A stretch of DNA of 36,597 bases from an uncultured Lachnospiraceae bacterium (GTDB taxonomy: Bacteria > Bacillota > Clostridia > Lachnospirales > Lachnospiraceae). The position numbers were made by a program, and so were the translations under genes. The stretch spans positions 1 through 36,597 of the forward strand of contig CACYWQ010000024.1 in NCBI GenBank assembly GCA_902778165.1, given 5' to 3'. This document shows, piece after piece, positions 1-6,893 of the stretch. Positions within the stretch are counted from its first letter, which is position 1, and each line of letters begins with the position of its first letter. Under the pieces are notes generated by a model. That model saw only the letters and a program-made list of their open reading frames with translations, was not told where the DNA came from and made no database searches.

Positions 1-1443
1 GATGTTTGTACGCCCATACAGGCGCTTAAGAGACTTAAGGCGGTAAGCGATCACGTGTTTATTCTTGAAAGTGTTGAGAATCAGGAGAACTGGGGCAGAT
101 ACACGTTCCTTGGATTTAATCCGAGGCTGTGCATCACCTGCGTGGACGGGCATCTGACCGTTAATAACGATAAGAATGCCACGATCGATGATCTGCAAAT
201 CAAGCATCCAGGCGAGTATATCAAAGAGATCATCGGTGAATACAGAAGTCCCAAGCTTAAGGATTTCCCGTCTTTTACCGGCGGACTTGTGGGTTATTTC
301 TCTTACGATTACATCAAATATGCCGAGCAGGGACTTAAGCTTAAGGCCAATGATGATGAGAATTTCAAGGATGTGGACCTTATGTTATTTGATAAGGTCA
401 TAGCATTTGATAACGTTAAGCAGAAGATTGTGATCGTTGCCAACGTGTCGGTGGCTGACAGAACCATGATGCTTAACAGGGGTACGACATCATTTAAGCC
501 GAATGAGGATTATATAAGCGGTGAGTATGACAAGGCCGTTAAGGAAATAGACAATATAGTTGATATCATATGCAACGGCAAGGAGGTGGAGCCTTGCAAG
601 GGCGTGCTTAAGTCTGAGTACAGGCGGCTTTTTAATGAGCAGGAATACTGCGATATGGTAAGACGCGGCAAGGAATACATCAAGGAAGGCGACATCTTCC
701 AGGTCGTATTAAGCAACAGACTTGATGCTGATTTCGAAGGCAGTCTTCTTGATACATACAGAGTATTACGTACAATAAATCCCTCTCCCTATATGTTCTA
801 TTTCTCGGGAGACGACGTCGAAGTGGCGGGCGCTTCTCCCGAGACATTGGTTAAGCTTGAGGGTGATGTACTTCACACATATCCCCTTGCCGGAACCAGA
901 AGGCGAGGCAAGGATGAGAAGGAAGATGAGGCGCTTAAGGCCGAACTTCTTGCGGATGAGAAAGAGTGCGCGGAGCATAACATGTTAGTTGACCTTGGCC
1001 GTAACGACATTGGTAAGATCAGTGAGTTTGGCACGGTTGAAGTCGAGAAATATATGGATGTTGTGAAATTCTCCCATGTAATGCACATAGGCTCAACCGT
1101 AAGGGGAACACTTAGAAGTGATCTATGTCAGCTTGATGCGATAGATTCCATCTTACCTGCAGGTACATTGTCGGGTGCTCCCAAGATAAGAGCCTGCGAG
1201 ATCATAGATGAGCTTGAGAACAATAAACGCGGAATATACGGCGGTGCCATCGGCTATATCGATTTCATGGGCAACCTTGATACATGTATAGCTATAAGAC
1301 TTGCTTATAAGAAGAACGGCCGCGTATTTGTCAGAAGCGGAGCCGGAATTGTTGCGGATTCCGTGCCGGAGAATGAGTACAAGGAATGCCTTGCCAAGGC
1401 AGGTGCGGTAATGGATGCGATCAAAGCGGCATCGGAGGTTTAG
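1..1443 (+). CDS. trpE: Anthranilate synthase component I, 5' end missing
   Basis: Converts chorismate to anthranilate with ammonia supplied by TrpG, the first committed step of tryptophan synthesis, in the cytoplasm. The frame is open from base 1 and reads DVCTPIQALKRLK before FILESVENQENWGRYTFLG, which matches the N-terminal domain with the LLES-type tryptophan feedback site. The GTG at 55 is therefore an internal valine and the true start lies outside the window. The chorismate-binding domain is complete: PSPYMFYF, GASPETLVKL, LAGTRRRG, the ECAEHNMLVDLGRND stretch, and LPAGTLSGAPKIRA near the C-terminus. A GGAGG at 1434-1438, inside the 3' end, serves as ribosome binding site for trpG one base downstream of the stop, so the two subunits are translationally linked. 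PabB is the main alternative; the LLES-like motif and adjacent TrpG-type amidotransferase favour TrpE. Confidence 0.93.
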   Translation, partial: DVCTPIQALKRLKAVSDHVFILESVENQENWGRYTFLGFNPRLCITCVDGHLTVNNDKNATIDDLQIKHPGEYIKEIIGEYRSPKLKDFPSFTGGLVGYFSYDYIKYAEQGLKLKANDDENFKDVDLMLFDKVIAFDNVKQKIVIVANVSVADRTMMLNRGTTSFKPNEDYISGEYDKAVKEIDNIVDIICNGKEVEPCKGVLKSEYRRLFNEQEYCDMVRRGKEYIKEGDIFQVVLSNRLDADFEGSLLDTYRVLRTINPSPYMFYFSGDDVEVAGASPETLVKLEGDVLHTYPLAGTRRRGKDEKEDEALKAELLADEKECAEHNMLVDLGRNDIGKISEFGTVEVEKYMDVVKFSHVMHIGSTVRGTLRSDLCQLDAIDSILPAGTLSGAPKIRACEIIDELENNKRGIYGGAIGYIDFMGNLDTCIAIRLAYKKNGRVFVRSGAGIVADSVPENEYKECLAKAGAVMDAIKAASEV

Positions 1444-1444
1444 T

Positions 1445-2113
1445 ATGAATAAGATATTATTAATTGATAATTATGATAGCTTTTCCTATAACCTGTATCA
1501 GTACATCGGAGAGTTGGCTGCGCAGCTGTGGGGTCCGGCCGGCGCAGCCGGCTTGTCCGGCGTAGCCGGTGCGGCTGATGGCAGCGGCTCTTTGGCCGGC
1601 GGTAGCGGCGAGTATGAAATCAAGGTCATTCGTAATGACGCGATGACAGTCGAGGGCGTTAAGAAATATGCGCCGAGCCACATCATCATCTCTCCAGGTC
1701 CCGGAAGACCTGCGGATGCGGGAATATGTGAAGAGCTTATTAAGGAACTTGCAGGCAGCGTGCCAATCTTGGGCGTATGTCTCGGTCATCAGGCAATCTG
1801 CGAGGCTTTTGGCGCTACGATCACATATGCAGGTACGCTTATGCACGGCAAGCAGTCCGTGGCATCCCTTGACTTAAGTTGTCCGATATTTAACGGACTT
1901 GTAAGTGAGATAGAAGTAGCAAGATATCATTCGCTTGTAGCGGATGCTTCGACGATGCCCGACTGTCTTAAGGTGGTCGCTCGCACAGCAGACGGCGAGA
2001 TAATGGCTGTGGCACACACTTCGGCGCGGGTGTACGGACTTCAGTTCCATCCGGAGTCGATACTAACGCCTGCCGGTAAGACGATTCTGAGCAATTTCTT
2101 CAGGTTCGGCTGA
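1445..2113 (+). CDS. trpG: Anthranilate synthase component II (glutamine amidotransferase) with a Gly-X-Y insert
   Basis: Class I glutamine amidotransferase that hydrolyses glutamine and channels ammonia to TrpE. The start is the ATG at 1445 (MNKILLIDNYDSFSYNL), preceded by GGAGG at 1434-1438. The catalytic cysteine lies in GVCLGHQ, the oxyanion region in ISPGPGRP, and the His-Glu pair in QFHPES near the C-terminus. The protein is 222 residues against about 190 for the family. The excess is a GC-rich insert at roughly residues 25-55 (1517-1609), between the first helix and the strand KVIRND, containing consecutive Gly-X-Y triplets. The fold and catalytic motifs either side are intact, so the enzyme is probably active. 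No trpD follows: the operon appears to end here or be split, with a terminator-like hairpin about 90 bp downstream. Confidence 0.93.
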   Translation: MNKILLIDNYDSFSYNLYQYIGELAAQLWGPAGAAGLSGVAGAADGSGSLAGGSGEYEIKVIRNDAMTVEGVKKYAPSHIIISPGPGRPADAGICEELIKELAGSVPILGVCLGHQAICEAFGATITYAGTLMHGKQSVASLDLSCPIFNGLVSEIEVARYHSLVADASTMPDCLKVVARTADGEIMAVAHTSARVYGLQFHPESILTPAGKTILSNFFRFG

Positions 2114-2204
2114 TGCTGGATGCCTCCTATACTGTGCGTTATACCTGGCCCGACACAGGGCGCAGTACCGAGCATCGAGAGAAATATCATAGTATGACTT
2201 ATTC
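2114..2204. other. Gene-free spacer after trpG
   Basis: Between the trpG stop and the first palindrome I see no supported gene, promoter or hairpin. It is the first part of a 589-bp gene-free region whose remaining content (palindromes, operators and promoter) is annotated separately. Confidence 0.5.
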
Positions 2205-2249
2205 TACGGAACTTTTGGTCGATTTCGGCTATAGTTCCGTAATTTTTTT
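2205..2249 (+). terminator. Terminator-like hairpin, inverted copy of the palindrome family
   Basis: A 9-bp perfect stem, TACGGAACT with AGTTCCGTA, encloses an inner stem TGGTCG/CGGCTA (two G-T wobbles) with an ATTT loop. It is followed by seven T residues at 2243-2249, so it looks like the trpEG terminator. Its reverse complement resembles the three palindromes just downstream (2276-2464), so it is the same element in opposite orientation. Confidence 0.7.
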
Positions 2250-2275
2250 ACTAACACGTGCTTGATTATATAAAA

Positions 2276-2464
2276 TTTACGGAAGAAAGAGCTATTTTGG
2301 CCAAAAGTTCCGTAAATTGAATTCAAGAAAGGACCAAGAGCAGCAAGATTTTACGGAAGAAATAGCTGTTTTGGCCAAAAGTTCCGTAAATTGAGTTCAA
2401 GAAAGGACCAAGAGCAGCAAGATTTTACGGAAGAAAAGCCAAATTTGGCCAAAACTTCCGTAAA
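2276..2464. repeat. Tandem array of three palindromes with exact 74-bp period
   Basis: Three 41-bp palindromes lie at 2276-2316, 2350-2390 and 2424-2464. Each begins TTTACGGAA and ends TTCCGTAAA, with an inner GGCC-containing part. They are separated by two 33-bp spacers that differ at one base and start TTGA[A/G]TTCAAGAAAGG, giving an exact 74-bp period. The last copy is the most symmetric: outer arms TTTACGGAAG/CTTCCGTAAA and inner palindrome GCCAAATTTGGC, where the other copies have weaker inner pairing. The array holds no supported coding frame. Function unknown: it could be a repeated regulatory RNA hairpin, a REP-like palindrome, or a protein-binding site cluster. Confidence 0.9.
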
Positions 2465-2506
2465 ATATGGAATTGCACCTTAGGGGAGGAGTAATTCCCA
2501 CGAATA

Positions 2507-2529
2507 AATTTGAGAATTGTTATCAAATT
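2507..2529. promoter_or_regulatory. Operator 1, Fur/Zur-type palindrome
   Basis: A 23-bp imperfect palindrome with half-sites AATTTGAGAA and TTATCAAATT, just upstream of a -35 box. A second near-identical copy begins exactly 50 bp downstream. The position in front of a Fur-family gene and the zinc transporter genes makes it the likely binding site of that regulator. This is inferred; the binding protein is not shown by the sequence. Confidence 0.75.
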
Positions 2530-2531
2530 AC

Positions 2532-2560
2532 TTGACAGGGGATGGCGGCAGTATTATATT
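2532..2560 (+). promoter_or_regulatory. Promoter of the zur-znu operon
   Basis: TTGACA at 2532-2537, a 17-bp spacer, and TATATT at 2555-2560: a near-consensus vegetative sigma promoter. Operator 1 ends three bases before the -35 box and operator 2 overlaps the -10 box. A repressor bound at either site would block RNA polymerase. The leader to the first ATG is about 135 bases. Confidence 0.8.
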
Positions 2561-2579
2561 TGAGAATGGTTATCAAATT
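2557..2579. promoter_or_regulatory. Operator 2, Fur/Zur-type palindrome over the -10 box
   Basis: Same motif as operator 1, with TATTTGAGAA and TTATCAAATT half-sites differing at two of 23 positions. It covers the -10 box and the expected transcription start. Paired sites flanking a promoter this tightly suggest metal-dependent autorepression of the downstream Fur-family gene and the zinc transporter. Confidence 0.75.
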
Positions 2580-2702
2580 CATCACACCGGAGATGGCCGT
2601 GCGCCATGCAAGAAATGTTTGATGTGTCACGAAGGAAGCGACCGACGCGCCGCATAATCAGGCGAAACAATATCGCACGGGACGCAGTAAGAGAGGATTG
2701 AC

Positions 2703-3113
2703 ATGGGATACAAGACTAAGCAGCGTGAGATTATGATGGAGTATCTTAAGGGAATGCCCGGCAGACATATCACCGCGGGAGATGTTACCGAGCACTTAAG
2801 AAGTAAGGGACAGACTATAGGTCAGGCTACAGTGTACAGGCAGCTTGAGCGACTGGTTGATGAAGGTATAGTCGGTAAGTACATAATTGACGGAACCAGC
2901 CCGGCATGCTTCGAATACATGGGCGAGGATGTCCATAAAGACAAAGAAGTGTGCTTCCACTGCAAATGTGAGAAATGCGGTAAATTGATCCATATGCACT
3001 GCGAGGAACTTGAAGGAATCGGGGAGCATCTTTATGAGCACCACGGTTTCATTCTAAATCCCTTAAGAACTGTGTTCTACGGAGTGTGCGACGAGTGTGC
3101 AGCCGCAATGTAG
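2703..3113 (+). CDS. zur: Fur-family metalloregulator, Zur-like
   Basis: A 136-residue Fur-family DNA-binding repressor. The winged helix occupies about residues 1-75, with recognition-helix sequence QATVYRQLERLVDEGIV. The C-terminal metal and dimer domain has two CxxC pairs (C89/C92 and C129/C132) that form the structural zinc site of the family, and extra candidate ligands H86, C84, C87, H97, H99, C100, H113 and H114. The start ATG at 2703 is preceded by GAGAGGATTGAC. Zinc-uptake genes follow directly and two Fur/Zur-like operators lie in the promoter, so zinc sensing with autoregulation is the best reading. Iron (Fur) or peroxide (PerR) sensing cannot be excluded from sequence alone; the neighbouring ZnuABC genes are the main argument for zinc. 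Confidence 0.82.
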   Translation: MGYKTKQREIMMEYLKGMPGRHITAGDVTEHLRSKGQTIGQATVYRQLERLVDEGIVGKYIIDGTSPACFEYMGEDVHKDKEVCFHCKCEKCGKLIHMHCEELEGIGEHLYEHHGFILNPLRTVFYGVCDECAAAM

Positions 3114-3242
3114 AGTTCGAGTGAAGCAGGCGAAAAGCGAAAACACATAGGTGCGCAGCAAAGCACGAAGCCGCAATGTAGGGGGAAGCGGCATAAGATA
3201 ACCGGCCATATTTAAGGAGAAGTAGAAATGAGGAGATGCATT

Positions 3243-4271
3243 ATGAGCAAAGCAAAGAGATTATTAGCAGCAGTTTTATCCGTTATATTCATTGTCCCTG
3301 CCTTGGCAGGCTGTGGCAATAAGGCAGCATCGGCAGGAACGGATGTGGCAGCTAATAACGGAGCAGACGATGGTAAGATTAGTGTGGTAACAACCATATT
3401 CCCGGAGTATGATTGGGTAACAAATATAATCGGCAACAGAACTGATAAGGCGAATGTGACAATGTTGCTTGATAACGGTGTGGATCTTCACAGTTTCCAG
3501 CCAACGGCACAGGATATTATGAAGATCGCAGATTGTGATGTATTTATATATGTTGGCGGAGAGTCTGATGAGTGGGTAGAAGATGCACTTGCAGAAGCAG
3601 TCAATAAGGATATGGTCGTGATCAATCTGCTTGATGAGCTCGGTGATTCTGTTAAGGAAGAAGAGCTTGTAGAGGGCATGCAGGGCGAAGAAGAGGAAGA
3701 AGAGGGCGAAGAAGAAGAGGAAGAAGGCCCTGAATATGATGAGCATGTATGGCTTTCTCTTAAGTGCGCTGCTAAGTTATGCGATTCCATTGAAAAGGCC
3801 CTTGAGACCGTTGATCCTGAGGGAGCAGAAGAGTATAAGGCTAATCTTGATTCTTATAAGAGTGAACTTGCCGCATTGGATTCAGAGTATGAGAAGGCTG
3901 TAGCGGATGCCAAGGTTAAGACCTTGTTATTCGGAGACAGATTCCCTTTCAGATATATGGTTGACGATTACGGACTTGACTATTATGCTGCATTTGTGGG
4001 ATGCTCAGCTGAGTCGGAAGCAAGTTTTGAGACAGTTATATTCTTAGCGAACAAAGTAGATGAACTTAGTCTTCCTACTATTCTTACAATAGAAGGAGCA
4101 GAGCATAAGATTGCCGAGACCGTACTAGATAATACAACTAGCAAGGATGCGGCGATATTGACTATGAATTCGATGCAGTCTGTAACATCTAAAGATGTTG
4201 AAGCAGGCGTATCATATATTAAGATTGTGAATGATAATCTCACAACACTTAAGGCAGCGTTGGGAGAATAA
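3243..4271 (+). CDS. znuA: Zinc/manganese ABC transporter substrate-binding lipoprotein
   Basis: Cluster A-I metal-binding lipoprotein that captures metal outside the cell and delivers it to ZnuBC. A lipoprotein signal peptide ends at ALAGC with Cys24, counted from the ATG at 3243. An alternative ATG at 3228 would add five residues and has an AAGGAG eight bases upstream, so either start is possible. Candidate metal ligands are H83 (VDLHSF) and H168 (DEHVW). Where ZnuA proteins usually carry the third ligand in a HxAFxY motif, this one reads GDRFPFRY with Asp near residue 232. The flexible loop that is His-rich in most ZnuA proteins is poly-Glu here (about 149-162, EEEEEEGEEEEEEG, a 21-bp duplication). 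The gene lies 45 bp upstream of znuC in the same operon. Confidence 0.88.
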   Translation: MSKAKRLLAAVLSVIFIVPALAGCGNKAASAGTDVAANNGADDGKISVVTTIFPEYDWVTNIIGNRTDKANVTMLLDNGVDLHSFQPTAQDIMKIADCDVFIYVGGESDEWVEDALAEAVNKDMVVINLLDELGDSVKEEELVEGMQGEEEEEEGEEEEEEGPEYDEHVWLSLKCAAKLCDSIEKALETVDPEGAEEYKANLDSYKSELAALDSEYEKAVADAKVKTLLFGDRFPFRYMVDDYGLDYYAAFVGCSAESEASFETVIFLANKVDELSLPTILTIEGAEHKIAETVLDNTTSKDAAILTMNSMQSVTSKDVEAGVSYIKIVNDNLTTLKAALGE

Positions 4272-4316
4272 GCCGGCAGCCCTGCAAGGGCAAGCCGAAG
4301 GTTTAAGGAGAATTAA

Positions 4317-5084
4317 ATGGCGTTAATTACGGTAAAAGATCTGTCACTTGGATATGATCAGCAGTCGATTTTGGACGGGCTTAATTTCACGGTAAATGAA
4401 GGAGACTATCTGTGCATAGTCGGTGAGAACGGCTCGGGCAAATCTACGCTTATGAAGACCTTACTTGGACTTAATGAGCCACTCGGCGGCGAGATCATCA
4501 TGGGTGACGGTCTTAAGCAAAACGAGATAGGCTATCTGCCGCAGCAGACCCAGATACAGAGAGATTTCCCTGCGTCCGTCAAGGAGATCGTGCTCTCCGG
4601 ATGCCAGGGACATCAGGGACTCAGACCTTTCTATTCGGCTGAAGATAAGCGTATAGCCAAAGAGAATATGCAGCGAATGGATATTATCTCGCTTGAAGAC
4701 CGTTGCTACAGAGAATTGTCGGGCGGTCAGCAGCAGAGAGTATTGCTTGCAAGAGCCCTGTGTGCCACCAGAAGAGTGCTTCTGCTTGATGAGCCGGTAT
4801 CGGGACTTGATCCCCTTGTGACCACGCAGATGTATGAGTTAATCGCAGGCATCAACCACGGATGTGGCGACAACTGCCACAAAGAGCACAGATATATGTT
4901 AGGGCACGGCCACTACGGCAAGACTACTATCATCATGATATCCCACGATGTGGATGCAGCCGTAAAATATGCGAGCCACATACTTCACATAGGAAGTGAG
5001 GTATTCTTCGGAACCAAGGAGGAATATCTTAACAGTGAGATTGGCAAAGATTTCATCACAGCAGCAGATGGGAAGGAGAGGTAA
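4317..5084 (+). CDS. znuC: Zinc ABC transporter ATPase with Cys/His-rich insert
   Basis: Cytoplasmic ATPase powering metal import through ZnuB. Visible motifs are Walker A GENGSGKST (residues about 38-46), Q-loop YLPQQTQ, signature LSGGQQQRV, Walker B VLLLDEP, D-loop SGLD and H-loop SHD. All catalytic elements are present. Between the D-loop helix and the strand IIMISHD there is an unusual insert at residues 181-202 with three separated Cys/His clusters: HGCGDNCH, KEH and GHGH. Typical ZnuC proteins have only a short turn here. The ribosome binding site is AAGGAG just before the ATG at 4317. The gene is two bases from znuB, so the pair is co-translated. Confidence 0.92.
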   Translation: MALITVKDLSLGYDQQSILDGLNFTVNEGDYLCIVGENGSGKSTLMKTLLGLNEPLGGEIIMGDGLKQNEIGYLPQQTQIQRDFPASVKEIVLSGCQGHQGLRPFYSAEDKRIAKENMQRMDIISLEDRCYRELSGGQQQRVLLARALCATRRVLLLDEPVSGLDPLVTTQMYELIAGINHGCGDNCHKEHRYMLGHGHYGKTTIIMISHDVDAAVKYASHILHIGSEVFFGTKEEYLNSEIGKDFITAADGKER

Positions 5085-5086
5085 AT

Positions 5087-5926
5087 ATGTTTGATAATCT
5101 TTCTCTGTATCTTCAATATCCATTTGTAAGATATGCATTTATTGTGGGAATACTGATAGCTCTATGCTCATCACTGCTTGGTGTGACGCTTGTACTTAAG
5201 AGATTCTCTTTCATCGGTGACGGATTGTCGCATGTGGCATTCGGTGCAATGTCAATCGCAGCCGTTGTCGGATTAAGCAATGATATGTTAATAGTGCTTC
5301 CGATTACAGTGATAAGTGCGATATTGTTACTCAGGACCGGTTCAAACACTAAGATCAAGGGTGATGCGGCCATAGCAATGATATCGGTTGCGGCACTTGC
5401 TTTCGGTTATCTGTTAATGAACCTGTTCTCAACATCTGCCAATATCTCGGGTGATGTATGTACGACACTTTTCGGTTCTACATCGATACTGACATTATCC
5501 AAGGCTGAGGTTGTATTATGCATAATTCTGTCAGTTGCGGTACTGATAATATTTGTTCTGTTATATAACAAGATATTTGCCGTGACATTCGATGAGAATT
5601 TTGCCAAAGCAACAGGAGTCAATGCGGACAGATACAATCTTCTGATCGCAGTGATCATTGCCGTGATAATCGTGCTTGCAATGAATCTGGTAGGTTCGCT
5701 GCTTATCTCAGCACTTATTATATTCCCGGCATTGTCGGCGATGAGAATATTTAACAGCTTTAAGTCAGTCACGATATGTTCGGCGATACTCTCGGTTATA
5801 TGCTCATTCATCGGTATCCTGATATCAATACTTGCAGGTACTCCGGTGGGCTCAACAATAGTGGCTGTGGATGTTGTCGCTTTCGGAATATGCTATCTGA
5901 TAGGAAGAATTAAGAAGGGTGAATGA
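5087..5926 (+). CDS. znuB: Zinc ABC transporter permease
   Basis: Integral membrane permease of the ABC-3 (metal uptake) family, 279 residues with about eight hydrophobic segments. The family landmark FSFIGDGLSHVAFGA lies near residues 40-54, and the C-terminal AMNLVGSLLISALIIFPALSAMRI stretch matches the cytoplasmic coupling region that contacts the ATPase. It begins two bases after znuC with GGAGAGG as ribosome binding site. With ZnuA and ZnuC it forms a complete high-affinity zinc importer; manganese as substrate is less likely given the Zur-like regulator. Confidence 0.93.
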   Translation: MFDNLSLYLQYPFVRYAFIVGILIALCSSLLGVTLVLKRFSFIGDGLSHVAFGAMSIAAVVGLSNDMLIVLPITVISAILLLRTGSNTKIKGDAAIAMISVAALAFGYLLMNLFSTSANISGDVCTTLFGSTSILTLSKAEVVLCIILSVAVLIIFVLLYNKIFAVTFDENFAKATGVNADRYNLLIAVIIAVIIVLAMNLVGSLLISALIIFPALSAMRIFNSFKSVTICSAILSVICSFIGILISILAGTPVGSTIVAVDVVAFGICYLIGRIKKGE

Positions 5927-5952
5927 TATAAGTCTTCGGAAGGTATATATAA

Positions 5953-6558
5953 ATGAGCAGAAGTTACAAAAGGCATGAACTTAAATACAGAAGTTCATAT
6001 AAGAAAGCAGCAGCTGTCACGATGTGTGCGGCGATGTTATTATCATCGGCAGGTTGCGGTGATAAGGGTGCTGACAGCAGAATAAATAACGGAACAAACA
6101 GTGTTGAGGATGTGCTTAATCAGGGAATGGAAGCTGCGGATTCGACAGAGAATACAGATGCAAATGCTCCGGTGCCTGAAGTCAGTGAGGATAAGCCGGT
6201 ACTAAGCAATACCGAAGGAGTGGATGTAGATCTTACCATATTATCAAGTACGCTTGTATACTCCGAGGTCTACAACATGATGACTCTGCCTGAGGAATAC
6301 ATAGGAAAGACGGTCAGGATGGAGGGCATGTTCTCATATTATCATGATGATACAACGGGCAAAGATTATTTCGCCTGTATTATCCAGGATGCAACGGCAT
6401 GTTGCGCTCAGGGTATTGAATTTGAACTTGAGGGCGATCACAAATACCCCGATGATTATCCGGAAGATGGCGGATATGTGAAAGTAGAGGGAGTCTTTAC
6501 AACCTACAAAGAAGGAGAATATGAGTACTGTACGCTTAAGAATGCGCACATGCTCTAG
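5953..6558 (+). CDS. Small lipoprotein of the zinc operon, function unknown
   Basis: A 201-residue exported lipoprotein. A basic N-terminus and hydrophobic core end at the lipobox SSAGC (Cys35). An acidic, low-complexity linker (about 36-90) follows, then a compact domain (about 95-201) with the pattern YIGKTVRMEGMF, FACIIQDATACCAQGIEFE and YVKVEGVFTTYKEG. Alternating beta-rich segments of this kind resemble an OB-fold. The paired cysteines in ATACCAQG are candidate metal or redox residues. It lies 26 bp downstream of znuB and immediately before the operon terminator, so it probably works with zinc uptake at the cell surface. No specific function is recognisable. Confidence 0.8.
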   Translation: MSRSYKRHELKYRSSYKKAAAVTMCAAMLLSSAGCGDKGADSRINNGTNSVEDVLNQGMEAADSTENTDANAPVPEVSEDKPVLSNTEGVDVDLTILSSTLVYSEVYNMMTLPEEYIGKTVRMEGMFSYYHDDTTGKDYFACIIQDATACCAQGIEFELEGDHKYPDDYPEDGGYVKVEGVFTTYKEGEYEYCTLKNAHML

Positions 6559-6571
6559 AATACAAAAGCCC

Positions 6572-6603
6572 AAAGGCCTTACGGTTATCCGTAAGGCCTT
6601 TTT
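6572..6603 (+). terminator. Rho-independent terminator of the zinc operon
   Basis: A perfect 12-bp stem, AAGGCCTTACGG with CCGTAAGGCCTT, around a TTAT loop, followed by TTTTT at 6599-6603. It begins 14 bp after the lipoprotein stop and closes the zur-znu operon. Confidence 0.93.
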
Positions 6604-6893
6604 GTGTGCAACCACGGTTTTGACAATTTCGCGCATGCCCTGTTCACTCGGTCGACTGTTCGACCTGCCTTGGGTTTCGCCGCGTGCGCAGACTGCCTCT
6701 TTTATTGCATTATGTACAAAACCCATAGGTTAGGCACGGCTAACTTTGTGAAAAACGAATATGGTACTTTATTAATACATTTTTTATTATGATAATCAAG
6801 TAACATATGATATTATGTTAATACACTTTAGCGTATTAACGTGCAGTCGCGGAGAAATGCGAGGACGGCGCAGACAGCCGTTTTGGAGGATAT
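6604..6893. other. Gene-free spacer before the RND exporter
   Basis: No supported gene. It holds three short inverted repeats: GGTCGA/TCGACC at 6650-6665, GTTAG/CTAAC at 6729-6744, and the stronger one at 6817-6840 listed separately. The first 120 bp are more GC-rich than the following AT-rich 100 bp, which probably hold the exporter promoter. I could not find a convincing -35/-10 pair. A TTGGAGGA ribosome binding site lies before the ATG at 6894. Confidence 0.5.
6817..6840. promoter_or_regulatory. Inverted repeat, candidate operator upstream of RND gene
   Basis: GTTAATAC at 6817-6824 and its perfect complement GTATTAAC at 6833-6840, with an 8-bp centre. A further TTAATACA half-site lies about 45 bp upstream near 6773. 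It sits about 55 bp before the exporter start in AT-rich DNA, a usual place for a repressor site of the TetR or MarR kind. No regulator gene is adjacent, and a short RNA hairpin is an alternative. Confidence 0.5.

Noticed and set aside
2276-2464. CRISPR array
   Set aside because: The unit repeats as a whole: the 33-bp spacers are nearly identical to each other, each repeat is a 41-bp palindrome, there are only three copies and no cas genes.
3101-3181. 13-bp direct repeat AGCCGCAATGTAG at 3101-3113 and 3169-3181
   Set aside because: A small duplication of the end of the Fur-family gene in the spacer before znuA; no further pattern or function is visible.
3276-3746. 156-residue reverse-strand frame inside znuA
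   Set aside because: Antisense of the lipoprotein, including the poly-Glu tract read as Phe/Leu runs; not protein-like.
6334-6726. 130-residue reverse-strand frame over the zinc operon terminator
   Set aside because: It overlaps the lipoprotein gene and a strong terminator and has no recognisable domain or ribosome binding site.
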